Shown: positions 27,978 through 35,841 of the stretch, piece by piece
Layout: each line of letters opens with the position of its first letter
Position numbering within the stretch: the stretch's first letter is position 1
Source: Flavobacteriia bacterium
GTDB taxonomy: Bacteria; Bacteroidota; Bacteroidia; Flavobacteriales_D; Crocinitomicaceae
DNA length: 64,000 nt
Assembly: GCA_026391005.1 (NCBI GenBank)
Contig: JAPLEV010000052.1
Location: 1 to 64,000 of the forward strand
Direction of reading: 5' to 3'
Position numbers and translations under genes: made by a program
The notes under the pieces: model-generated
What the model was told of the DNA's origin: nothing
The model's input: only the letters and a program-made list of their open reading frames with translations
Databases searched by the model: none

Positions 27978-28670
27978 TTGAAAAAACTCACAATAGCTAT
28001 TGATGGATTCTCATCCTGCGGTAAAAGTACCCTAGCGAAGGATTTAGCCAAAGAATTAAATTACATTTTTGTCGATTCTGGAGCCATGTATAGAGGCATA
28101 GCCTACTACGTTCTTCAAAACAAGCTTTTTATCAATGGAGAACCTGATAAAATTACCTTAATCAATAAATTAGATGAAATTACCTTAGCTTTTGAGTACA
28201 ATCCTGAAAAATTCGAAAGTGATCTTCTTTTAAATGGTATTATAATATCCAATGAAATTAGAAAACCTGAAGTAGCAGCTATTGTTTCAAAAATAGCTGT
28301 TTTGAAAGAAGTTCGAACTAAACTTGTTAAAACGCAGCAAAAGTTGGGGGAACTAGGCGGTATTATAATGGATGGAAGAGATATAGGAACTGTTGTTTTT
28401 CCGTTTGCAGATATAAAGTTTTTTGTTACCGCTGACCCAACCATTAGAGCAGAAAGGCGCTATAAAGAACTCATTCTAAAAGATCCTACTCTTACCTTAG
28501 CGGCCATCAAAGCAAATTTAGATGAACGTGACTTTTTAGACACGACGCGAGAAATAAGTCCACTTAAAAAGGCAAATGATGCGATCGAAATTGATAATTC
28601 CAACTTATCAAGAGAAGCACAATTAGCATTTGCACTAAAACTCATAAAACAAAGAACTATTGGTCTATGA
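27978..28670 (+). CDS. cmk: Cytidylate kinase
   Basis: 230 residues starting at TTG 27978. P-loop GFSSCGKSTLAKDLA follows the first strand, then FVDSGAMYRGIAYYVL and GGIIMDGRDIGTVVFPFADIKFFVTADPTIRAERRYKEL, all strongly conserved in bacterial CMP kinases; the C-terminal REISPLKKANDAIEIDNS is also family-typical. It phosphorylates CMP and dCMP to the diphosphates. There is no other in-frame start near the P-loop, so the TTG is accepted. Its stop overlaps the next gene's start (ATGA), implying coupled translation with a lipoprotein of unknown role. Confidence 0.95.
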   Translation: MKKLTIAIDGFSSCGKSTLAKDLAKELNYIFVDSGAMYRGIAYYVLQNKLFINGEPDKITLINKLDEITLAFEYNPEKFESDLLLNGIIISNEIRKPEVAAIVSKIAVLKEVRTKLVKTQQKLGELGGIIMDGRDIGTVVFPFADIKFFVTADPTIRAERRYKELILKDPTLTLAAIKANLDERDFLDTTREISPLKKANDAIEIDNSNLSREAQLAFALKLIKQRTIGL

Positions 28671-29452
28671 TACAGTCGATTTTTTCTAAACTAAGCGTAT
28701 TACTTTTTCTATTAACACTTTTCTATTGCGTGTCGTGTAATGAGCAAAAAGATCGAAAAGAGGTTACAGAAGAGGAATTGCCAACGAATCATTTGGATTT
28801 AAATATGTATGCTAAAAATCACATCGAATCTGAGTTAAGTATTCCTGTTAACGAAAAATATACCTTAAGTATTCATAAAGAAAATTTAGATGGTGATGAT
28901 AAAATAGATGCTATTATATTAGTTAATCGATACGAATATGCACTTGAAGAAGCTGCAAGGTCAGTAAATCCTGCAAAGCAAGCAGAACTTGGCTTTATGG
29001 GTAACTATAATTACTTTTTTTATTTTGATGGTGCCTTAAACTTAATTTCTCCTCCTCTCGCCATTCCATCGTCACCGATGTTACCATTGAAAGTAAGTTT
29101 TGAAAACATCAGTTCAGCATCATACAAAGACGTGCTCATTGATTTTAGAATTCGCAATGCTAGTTATAAAGATTTTTATACTGTTTTGAAGCATACACCC
29201 CGTAGAATTTTTCAATGGAAAAATTTTGATAGCTTAGGTACAGCTGATGCAACATGTTTTCTTTTTAATTTCGAAACAGGTAGTTACAGCGAAGCGAAAG
29301 ATATAGTCATTTCAAAAGGTCGTTTAGGTGCTATTCCAAAAAAAGCAGACCTTTTTATTTATGAACCAACCATTCAAAATAAAAATAAAAAAGAAAATTT
29401 ATTTAGATTCTTTTATCTTCCTCAAAAAGAGAAGTATGTTACCTTTAAATAA
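28667..29452 (+). CDS. Putative lipoprotein of unknown function
   Basis: 261 residues. The N-terminus has a hydrophobic stretch ending in a lipobox-like VSC followed by NEQKDRKEVTEE, so cleavage before Cys25 and lipid attachment are likely. The mature part contains LSIHKENLDGDDKIDAIILVNRYEYA, which looks like an FG-GAP/VCBS-like calcium or repeat element (DGDDKIDAI), and a beta-rich remainder. I do not recognise a family. It overlaps cmk by 4 bp; this pairing may simply be operon economy. It is convergent with the SIMPL-domain gene. Confidence 0.6.
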   Translation: MIQSIFSKLSVLLFLLTLFYCVSCNEQKDRKEVTEEELPTNHLDLNMYAKNHIESELSIPVNEKYTLSIHKENLDGDDKIDAIILVNRYEYALEEAARSVNPAKQAELGFMGNYNYFFYFDGALNLISPPLAIPSSPMLPLKVSFENISSASYKDVLIDFRIRNASYKDFYTVLKHTPRRIFQWKNFDSLGTADATCFLFNFETGSYSEAKDIVISKGRLGAIPKKADLFIYEPTIQNKNKKENLFRFFYLPQKEKYVTFK

Positions 29453-29476
29453 AAGTAACCTAAGATTGGCGCTCGA

Positions 29477-30217
29477 TTAATCTATTTCATACTTCAATCG
29501 CATCGTGATATTGGCAGTTTTACGTTTTGAAGACGTATTAAAGCTACCACCCCATTCAAAATCTTCAGAAGAATTTTCGCCTGTAATCTGAAAAACACCC
29601 ATATCAGCACTTTTCATATTTCCTAAACTACCGCCGCCGCTCTCAGCAATTTTCATAGCGCGATTATAGGCGTCTTTAGTTGCTTGCTCAATCATTGATA
29701 ATTTTAAAGCCGCTAGTTTTGTGTAATAATACTGAGGAGCATTTGAATTTAATTCAATACCAGCATCAATTAACTCGGAAACTTCGCGCGATGTTTTCTC
29801 AACAAGATTAACATTTTTAGATTGAATAATCATATTTTGCGTTAGATTATATCCACTAAATAAGGAACTTCTTATGTTTCCAATTTCATCGTATTCATTT
29901 GAATAATCTTTTTGAATAGATGCCGCCTCAATAACAATATCTGAAGCCTCTATCCCTTTCTTAGACAAATATTCTTTGACTAATTTTAAGTCCTTATTTA
30001 ATTCATTATACGCCTCCTTCAAAGACATATTTTTACGTGAGAAATCAGCTCGCCAAACAATTAAATCAGAATCAAATGAAGCTTCACCTAAACCTGTAAC
30101 ACTGATAGTTGGATCTGCTTTACCTTTAGATAAATAAGAGTTCCCGAGGATGTAACCTGTAATAACTACAGCTAGCGTAATTATTAAACTTTTAAAATTA
30201 GACTTAAGAAATTCCAT
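29477..30217 (-). CDS. SIMPL-domain (DUF541) protein
   Basis: 246 residues. One N-terminal membrane segment or uncleaved signal (LIITLAVVITGYILG), then TISVTGLGEASFDSDLIVWRADF, the usual start of the SIMPL domain, through LAALKLSMIEQATKDAYNRAMKIAESGGGSLG, which is the conserved helix before the C-terminal strands. SIMPL proteins are periplasmic or membrane-anchored oligomers of poorly defined role; some affect oxidative stress or biofilm traits. Length is typical. It stands alone, convergent with the lipoprotein gene and divergent from a DUF4870 gene. Confidence 0.82.
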   Translation of the reverse strand: MEFLKSNFKSLIITLAVVITGYILGNSYLSKGKADPTISVTGLGEASFDSDLIVWRADFSRKNMSLKEAYNELNKDLKLVKEYLSKKGIEASDIVIEAASIQKDYSNEYDEIGNIRSSLFSGYNLTQNMIIQSKNVNLVEKTSREVSELIDAGIELNSNAPQYYYTKLAALKLSMIEQATKDAYNRAMKIAESGGGSLGNMKSADMGVFQITGENSSEDFEWGGSFNTSSKRKTANITMRLKYEID

Positions 30218-30288
30218 GAGATTTTTTTTTATATAAAATTAGTGTTAATTTTAAGATAAACCTATTAATTACTAAGTTAAAAAAGAAT

Positions 30289-30672
30289 ATGAAACTTTCC
30301 GATATAATAGAAAATGATACCGATTTTCGTCCTTGGAATATGGAAGTATCCTCTTTTTGTATGCTGATGCACCTTTCTCAATTCGCGGGAATAATAATCC
30401 CTATGGCTGGTGTAGCATTACCAATAATCATGTGGGCAACAAATAAAGATAAGTCTTCAATTATTGATCAACACGGAAAAAATATTCTTAATTGGATGAT
30501 TTCTTTGTTTATTTATTATACAATAAGCATCATCCTCATAATACTAATTGTTGGCATTTTTGCACTAATCGCTCTTACTATGATGTGGTTTATATTTATA
30601 ATAATTGGTGCCATAAAAGCGAATAACAAAGAAATTTTTAGCTACCCACTTTCTATTCAATTTTTAAAATAA
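30289..30672 (+). CDS. DUF4870/Tic20-like small membrane protein
   Basis: 127 residues with three to four hydrophobic segments. The pattern MLMHLSQFAGIIIPMAGVALPIIMWATNKDKSSIIDQHGKNILNWMISLFIYY, with the DQHGKN...NW motif between helices two and three, identifies the DUF4870 family (Tic20-like). Members are widespread small inner-membrane proteins without a proven function. Length is normal. Followed by a 188-bp gap that contains the decayed end of a TonB receptor gene. Confidence 0.78.
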   Translation: MKLSDIIENDTDFRPWNMEVSSFCMLMHLSQFAGIIIPMAGVALPIIMWATNKDKSSIIDQHGKNILNWMISLFIYYTISIILIILIVGIFALIALTMMWFIFIIIGAIKANNKEIFSYPLSIQFLK

Positions 30673-30704
30673 CAAAAAGTTCTTTTAACGTTTTTACCCT
30701 TAAA

Positions 30705-30801
30705 TTAGAAACTTCCCCTAAGCGTTAAAATGAAATTCCGCCCTGTTAAAGCTATTTTTAAAACAGACTGACTTTAATGTATTACCTTTATCAAAAGCAA
30801 C
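30705..30801 (-). pseudogene. Relic of the 3' end of a second TonB-dependent receptor gene
   Basis: On the minus strand this non-coding stretch reads TGRNFILTLRGSF followed by TAA at 30705-30707. The last 12 residues and stop equal the C-terminus of the intact receptor at 31340-33745. Over those 39 bp the two differ at 7 bases and every difference is silent. Upstream the resemblance continues in DNA (TCAGT block) and in a short VAFD segment corresponding to VACE in the intact gene, but with a frameshifting gap of about 4 bases and an in-frame stop. The rest of the gene is gone; a DUF1566 lipoprotein gene now occupies the expected position. The silent-only pattern means the two copies diverged while both were translated. 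Confidence 0.72.
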
Positions 30802-30860
30802 CTTATTAAATTTTTATTTGTCTATAATTGAGTAATTTTATCACTAATTAATAAACAACC

Positions 30861-31316
30861 ATGAAAAACACAAGCATTCTATTTCTTATCGCTTTTTTTG
30901 CATTAACAGCCTGTAATAAAAAAAATAAAACAGTTACCTATGAATTAGGACAGAATTGTCTTGGTGGAATTGTTATCCAACTTGATGCTTCAAAAGAACA
31001 TGGCTTAGTAGCTGCGCTTACAGATCAAGTTACCTTCGCACAACATTTAGATTGGGGTCAATCTAAGGCAGCATGTGAAGCTTATACCGAAGGAGGTTCC
31101 GGTTGGAGACTTCCTGTTCAAGCTGAATTGGAGTTGATGTATGCGCAAAAAGCGACCATTGGTGGATTTCAATCAAGAGATTATTGGACCTCAACTTTAG
31201 GCGGAAATAACAATGCTTGGTCTAAGTACTTCGGAACACCTGGAGGAATCACAACAAGTAATTGGAAGCAATTGAGCAACTGCACACTGTGTTCTAGAGC
31301 CGTAAAGGAATTCTAA
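30861..31316 (+). CDS. Putative lipoprotein with a DUF1566-like domain
   Basis: 151 residues. Signal sequence with lipobox (FFALTACNKK; predicted lipid-modified Cys near residue 18). The mature domain contains LGGIVIQLDASKEHGLVAA, ACEAYTEGGSGWRLPVQAELELMY and a YWTSTLGGNNNAW block, the pattern of DUF1566 (Lcl-like C-terminal domain; GWRLPT...E and YWTSS motifs). Four cysteines late in the domain (CTLCS) might form disulfides. The family is common in secreted proteins of Bacteroidota and Proteobacteria; function unknown, possibly carbohydrate or ligand binding by analogy with related formylglycine/C-lectin-type folds. It lies between a receptor relic and an intact receptor. Confidence 0.72.
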   Translation: MKNTSILFLIAFFALTACNKKNKTVTYELGQNCLGGIVIQLDASKEHGLVAALTDQVTFAQHLDWGQSKAACEAYTEGGSGWRLPVQAELELMYAQKATIGGFQSRDYWTSTLGGNNNAWSKYFGTPGGITTSNWKQLSNCTLCSRAVKEF

Positions 31317-31339
31317 TAATTACATTAGTCTTTTACTTT

Positions 31340-33745
31340 TTAAAAACTACCTCTAAGCGTTAGAATAAAATTCCTGCCTGGTGCCGAAATGTTCGAAGCA
31401 TACTGACGGTAATTTTGATCTAAGATGTTCTCACATGCTACCTGAAAACTAATAGCCTTTGTGATCGAATAGGATACGCGTGCATTTAAAGTAAACCAGG
31501 AAGGCATTCCATCAACTGTTGCATAGGCAAAATTATCCTCACCAATCATATTGTAATCAACAACTCGCTTCCATCCAGCATAATTTATGAAAAACTCAGT
31601 TCGTAATCGATTAACAGATGAAATAACACTGAACTTTCCGAAAACGGGTGGAATATGATCTAAAGGATAAGGCACTGAGTCAGTTGCTATGCGACCCTTC
31701 GTGTAATTCACTGTTCCTATGACCGAAATGTATTTGTTGATTTGTCCAGCAAGCGCTCCTTCTATTCCATAGATATAAGCTTTTCCTGCATTTACCGTTG
31801 ACATAACTTGACTTAATTGACCGTCATACATAATCGAATCAGCTCCTTGAAACTGGCTATTTTGTGTCATCAATGCATTTGTCAATCGCGTATAGTAAAC
31901 ATTCACATTTACGCGCAATCCGGGCAAAATTTCCTTTGAAATTCCCACTTCACCATTAAGCGTGTATTCCACCTTTAAAGTAGGATTTGGAACAACTACA
32001 CTTCCGGGAACAGACTCAAAAACTTTACTTAAATCATCCACATTTGGCGCTCTAAATCCAGTAGAAAGATTCCCTGTAATTCTCCATGTTTTTGATGGAA
32101 GATAAACAAATCCTAAGTTCCCATTAAAAGCACTATTGTTTTGGGTGATGCTATTAAATGGAAATGGAAAATAAGATTTATCACTAAAATTTGCATTCAA
32201 GCCCACATAGGAAAAACGAAGTCCATCATTTATAATAAATTTATCACTAACTTCCCAAGTGTGCGTTGCATATAAGGCCGCAGACCACATAGAAGAACCA
32301 CCATCTGGATAGCGTGTACCGATTGCCGTTGAAGTATCAACAGAAATATTAGTAGCAAAAGCAGTAGAGTTTACTTTATTTACATAAGCCTCAGCACCAT
32401 AACGAAATTCATGCTTATTCATTTTTTTTGCGAAATCAGCATTTAAAGTAAAAATATCTAGATTTTCAACATTATGATTTTCCCAAAGATTATTGAATTT
32501 TCTGGTGATCCGACTTTCTTCAATGGATTGATAAGCTAAAATCACACGGCCTTGATCAAACAACATATTTTTCTTGGTGAATTCAAGCGTATAGGCAGCC
32601 ATCATTCTTTTCTGTGGACCATAATTCCAAGTAGCATACTTTGGATTAGATCCACTCATTTGTGTCAAACGATCATATCGCGGAACATCACCAGAATTTG
32701 ACAATTGAAAATTCAATTTATGCGTCATTGCTTCATTTTGCTTAAAAGTAAACTTTTGTAAAAGGTCATATTGCGTGTAACCTGAACCAACTTGAACATT
32801 TGTGTCTGCATTCATAACCATAGAATCAACACCATTAAATGTTGCCGCATACCATGGTCTAGATCCGAAATTACCTACATAAGGATTTCTAATAGCGCCT
32901 TGACGAAGATCACCATATTTAGAATAGGTAAAAGAAGTCAATGAACCAAAACGCTTTGTACCCACTGAAACATCCGCATGACCTGAATATCCACTTGCGG
33001 CAGAAAAATAACGCGTAAAAGCAGATGCTTTTACCAATAATTCATCATTCGTGCTTAGCGTTGGACTTTTAGTGGTAAAATTCATAACACCGCCCAAGGC
33101 ATCAGAACCATATACAACAGAACCGGCACCAAAGACCACTTCTACCCGATCCATGATTGAATTGTCGAGCGTAACGATATTTTGTAAGTGACCACCACGA
33201 TAAATGGCATTGTTCATTCGAATGCCATCCACTACCATCAGTACTTTGTTCGTTTCAAATCCACGGATAATTGGACTTCCTCCTCCCAACTGACTTTTTT
33301 GAACCATGACATTACCGGAATTAGCTAAAACATCAGCCGTTGAACTTTGGTTTTGAAAAGCAATCTCAGCAGCACGAAGTACTTGAATTTTTTGCGCTAC
33401 ATCTTTTTTCTTTTCCTCGAATTTACTAGCTGAAACAACAACCTCTTCGAAAGAATTGATGTTTTGATTGATAAAAACCTTGTATTTCGAACTTTCAATT
33501 TCTTCGACAGAATAAACGATCGAAAGATAATCTGGATGTGCAAATAAAAAGCTGAGTTCCTTTAAATTTAATTGTATCTCTCCTTTTTCATTTGTTTTTC
33601 CAAACACTGCTGATTTATCACTTTTTGAGACAAGTACATTAGCTACAGGTTGGTAAGTAGCCATGTCTATCACTTGAATTGTTTTTTGCGCATAAGACCA
33701 TCCCATAAAGAGAATGATAAATGCAGAGAATAATAATTTCTTCAT
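31340..33745 (-). CDS. TonB-dependent outer-membrane receptor (heme/hemoglobin-receptor-like)
   Basis: 801 residues. Signal peptide (LLFSAFIILFMGWSYAQ), an N-terminal carboxypeptidase-like domain (TIQVIDMATYQPVANVLVSKS, ~20-95), the plug (~115-230; SPIIRGFETNKVLMVVDGIRMNNAIYRGG and VVYGSDALGGVMNF), and a beta-barrel ending in the aromatic residue of LTLRGSF. In the barrel, FRAP and NPTL boxes (GFRAPNVDDL, VPNPTLKVE) occur in the arrangement used by heme/hemoglobin receptors (FRAP...NPNL), but there is no histidine between them, so heme is not certain. It is preceded by an unknown membrane protein and a flavoprotein on the same strand. A relic of a paralogue lies just downstream. Confidence 0.9.
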   Translation of the reverse strand: MKKLLFSAFIILFMGWSYAQKTIQVIDMATYQPVANVLVSKSDKSAVFGKTNEKGEIQLNLKELSFLFAHPDYLSIVYSVEEIESSKYKVFINQNINSFEEVVVSASKFEEKKKDVAQKIQVLRAAEIAFQNQSSTADVLANSGNVMVQKSQLGGGSPIIRGFETNKVLMVVDGIRMNNAIYRGGHLQNIVTLDNSIMDRVEVVFGAGSVVYGSDALGGVMNFTTKSPTLSTNDELLVKASAFTRYFSAASGYSGHADVSVGTKRFGSLTSFTYSKYGDLRQGAIRNPYVGNFGSRPWYAATFNGVDSMVMNADTNVQVGSGYTQYDLLQKFTFKQNEAMTHKLNFQLSNSGDVPRYDRLTQMSGSNPKYATWNYGPQKRMMAAYTLEFTKKNMLFDQGRVILAYQSIEESRITRKFNNLWENHNVENLDIFTLNADFAKKMNKHEFRYGAEAYVNKVNSTAFATNISVDTSTAIGTRYPDGGSSMWSAALYATHTWEVSDKFIINDGLRFSYVGLNANFSDKSYFPFPFNSITQNNSAFNGNLGFVYLPSKTWRITGNLSTGFRAPNVDDLSKVFESVPGSVVVPNPTLKVEYTLNGEVGISKEILPGLRVNVNVYYTRLTNALMTQNSQFQGADSIMYDGQLSQVMSTVNAGKAYIYGIEGALAGQINKYISVIGTVNYTKGRIATDSVPYPLDHIPPVFGKFSVISSVNRLRTEFFINYAGWKRVVDYNMIGEDNFAYATVDGMPSWFTLNARVSYSITKAISFQVACENILDQNYRQYASNISAPGRNFILTLRGSF

Positions 33746-33817
33746 TTAAATAATTTTTAATTTATACTAACATAGACCACAAGAAATTGCAGTCCGAATA
33801 AAACGTAATGGTATAAA

Positions 33818-34342
33818 TTAAACTTCTGGAGGCGGCGCTTGAGGGAGTTTGCACCAATCTTTGTGCAAATTTTGATAATAAAAAATAGGTACTGCTTTCC
33901 GGAGGAAGGAAGTAAAAACAGATGTTTCCGTGTTTTCAAGTAAAAAGAGCGTTTGGGAAAACTTCATCCATTGATTTAAAGGATGGTTGTCTGATCGGTG
34001 ACCCAAATTATAGGAAGTAGCTTGATTTAATTTCTCAAACAACCTAGATTCTTGCACGTCATCAATACAGCGAAAAATAATTCCATCAGATGTAACCGTC
34101 CGTTCAATAACATCATACATTCTTCCATTGTATTTAAATTCGTGGGATTTTATCCAGATTAAGTTCTTTTGTTCTTCCCTTGAAAAATACATGACCTTCA
34201 ATTGATCTTTGGGGACACTGTGCTTAATCACCTGTTTAATTTCTTTACGAATCTTTAACTGACTGATTTCAAAATAGGAAAACAAGCCTATTATTTGCCA
34301 AAGCATCAATATTCCCAAGAAAAAACCGATGTATTTTTTCAC
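33818..34342 (-). CDS. Membrane-anchored protein of unknown function upstream of the TonB receptor
   Basis: 174 residues from GTG 34340-34342 (MKKYIGFFLGILMLWQII). One N-terminal membrane helix (about 4-22) followed by a periplasmic part with conserved-looking SREEQKNLIWIKSHEFKYNGRMYDVIERT and a basic/proline end PQAPPPEV. I recognise the type (a small protein often found directly upstream of TonB receptors in this phylum) but not a named family. It lies 72 bp before the receptor and probably shares its message. The start codon lies within the first copy of a perfect 43-bp tandem duplication, so a second GTG start with the same five codons exists upstream and leads to a seven-codon open frame. 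Confidence 0.65.
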   Translation of the reverse strand: MKKYIGFFLGILMLWQIIGLFSYFEISQLKIRKEIKQVIKHSVPKDQLKVMYFSREEQKNLIWIKSHEFKYNGRMYDVIERTVTSDGIIFRCIDDVQESRLFEKLNQATSYNLGHRSDNHPLNQWMKFSQTLFLLENTETSVFTSFLRKAVPIFYYQNLHKDWCKLPQAPPPEV

Positions 34343-34413
34343 AAAGTAAATTTACAATAATTTACTCAAAGATGTATTTTTTCACAAAGTAAATTTACAA
34401 TAATTTACTCAAA
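34328..34413. repeat. Perfect 43-bp tandem duplication over a start region
   Basis: 34328-34370 and 34371-34413 are identical. Each copy contains the inverted repeat GTAAATT-N6-AATTTAC (34346-34365 and 34389-34408) and the GTG start with the first codons (MKKYI) of the downstream gene on the minus strand. The upstream copy creates GTG...TAA at 34362-34385 encoding MKKYIFE. Confidence 0.95.
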
Positions 34414-34429
34414 ATAGTTATTGAAAGAC

Positions 34430-35641
34430 TCATTCCCCTACTCCTTTACCAGCAATAAAGCCCGTTGTCCAAGCAGCTTGAAAATTATACCCTCCTGTTA
34501 TGCCATCAATATCAAGAACTTCCCCAGCAAAATGAAGACCTGGAACTATTTTACTTTCCATGGTACGAATGTCCACATCTTTCAATGCGACACCACCTGC
34601 CGTTACAAATTCCTCTTTAAAGGTAGTCTTACCAGAAACTTCGTAGCGATCATTAATTAACACATTTATTATTTTATTGATGCTTTTACTACCTAGATCT
34701 TGCCACCTCAATTCCAAGCTGAGCGCACATTTCTGAAGAAGAAAATGCCACAAACGGTTACTAATTGGAAAAGGGTTTAAATTGCCCATCATTTTTCCAC
34801 CTTGCGTAGCAATTATGTTTGAAATCACTTCTTGCAGCTCCATTTCTTTCTGATCATTTAGCCAATTAACAAGCACAGCAAATTGGTATTCTTTCTCTTG
34901 TAATACGCGAGCTCCCCAAGCTGATAATAGCAAGATGGCTGGTCCACTCATTCCCCAATGCGTTATCAACAATGGACCTTTGCCAATTAATTTTGTTCCT
35001 TCCACCTTCACGACCGCTTTTTCCACCACATTACCCATTAATGCCGTAATAGGATTCCCGGGCATATTGAAAGTAAATAAAGAAGGTACAGGATCAACAA
35101 TACCATGTCCCAATTTTTCAAGCCAATCCATTCCACTTTTTTTAGGTTGCCCACCTGAGGTAATGATCACCTTATCGAATTGATAGCTTTTCTCTCTCGT
35201 TTCAAGAATAAATTTATCTTGCTCCAATCGTATTGCTTGAACAGCAGCTTGGTATTCAATTTTGATCTTTAGCCGACTAGCTTCTCTCATAAAACAATCA
35301 ATGATCACCTGAGAATCATTGGCAACTGGAAAAACACACCCGTCCGGATAAACCTTTAGGGCAACACCACGTTCTGAAAACCACTGAAAAGTTTCATCTA
35401 CACCAAATATATCAAAGGCTTTTTTTAGGTAATTTTCTCCTCTTGGATAAAGCTTAGATAGTAGTATTGAATTGCGTTTTTCATTGGTTACGTTGCACCT
35501 GCCTCCACCAGAAATTTTAACTTTAGCCAAGACCTTGGTAGTCTTTTCTAAAATGATGACTTCATGATTCGGAAAATGTTGCTTTATGGATAATGCTGAA
35601 AAAAAACCTGCTGCCCCACCTCCAATTATTGCAATTTTCAT
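34430..35641 (-). CDS. BaiN/HI0933-like FAD-dependent oxidoreductase
   Basis: 403 residues. The N-terminal dinucleotide-binding motif MKIAIIGGGAAGFFSALSIKQ is followed by the family-specific KVKISGGGRCNVTNEK and, mid-protein, the TGG-like SGGQPKKSGMDW; the C-terminus has VTAGGVALKDVD, the LHFAGEVLDIDGITGGYNFQAAWTTG block that completes FAD binding. This is the HI0933/BaiN family of flavoproteins, mostly of unknown substrate (one member is implicated in bile-acid dehydroxylation). Length normal. It is the first of three minus-strand genes ending with the TonB receptor, with 87 bp to the next that contains the 43-bp duplication. Confidence 0.9.
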   Translation of the reverse strand: MKIAIIGGGAAGFFSALSIKQHFPNHEVIILEKTTKVLAKVKISGGGRCNVTNEKRNSILLSKLYPRGENYLKKAFDIFGVDETFQWFSERGVALKVYPDGCVFPVANDSQVIIDCFMREASRLKIKIEYQAAVQAIRLEQDKFILETREKSYQFDKVIITSGGQPKKSGMDWLEKLGHGIVDPVPSLFTFNMPGNPITALMGNVVEKAVVKVEGTKLIGKGPLLITHWGMSGPAILLLSAWGARVLQEKEYQFAVLVNWLNDQKEMELQEVISNIIATQGGKMMGNLNPFPISNRLWHFLLQKCALSLELRWQDLGSKSINKIINVLINDRYEVSGKTTFKEEFVTAGGVALKDVDIRTMESKIVPGLHFAGEVLDIDGITGGYNFQAAWTTGFIAGKGVGE

Positions 35642-35703
35642 TTTGTAAAAATACTTTAATTGGCGATAATCAATTTCGATTTTGGTAGAGTGAGTAAAAT
35701 TAA

Positions 35704-35823
35704 ATGAACATATAAGTAGCTAATGTTCATAATATCGTAAAATAATGGACACGTTATAGTATTTTGTATAAAAAATGGACATATATTTACATCATGTTCA
35801 TTAAAAGTAAAAAAAATGGACAT
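35704..35823 (+). promoter_or_regulatory. Array of six ATGGACAT/ATGAACAT-type motifs upstream of fic
   Basis: Within 120 bp: ATGAACAT (35704), ATGTTCAT (35723, the reverse complement of the first), ATGGACAC (35745), ATGGACAT (35775), ATGTTCAT (35794) and ATGGACAT (35816). The array ends 18 bp before the fic start codon. A cluster of related 8-mers in both orientations just upstream of a gene that encodes its own winged-helix domain is suggestive of an operator; no binding evidence exists here. Confidence 0.5.
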
Positions 35824-35841
35824 GTAATTTAAATTAAAAAA

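Noticed and set aside
33757-33939. 60-codon minus-strand ORF at the end of the unknown membrane protein gene
   Set aside because: Overlaps the 33818-34342 gene in another frame; no independent support.
34421-34660. 79-codon plus-strand ORF antisense to the BaiN-like gene
   Set aside because: Shadow of a well-supported conserved gene; no family features.
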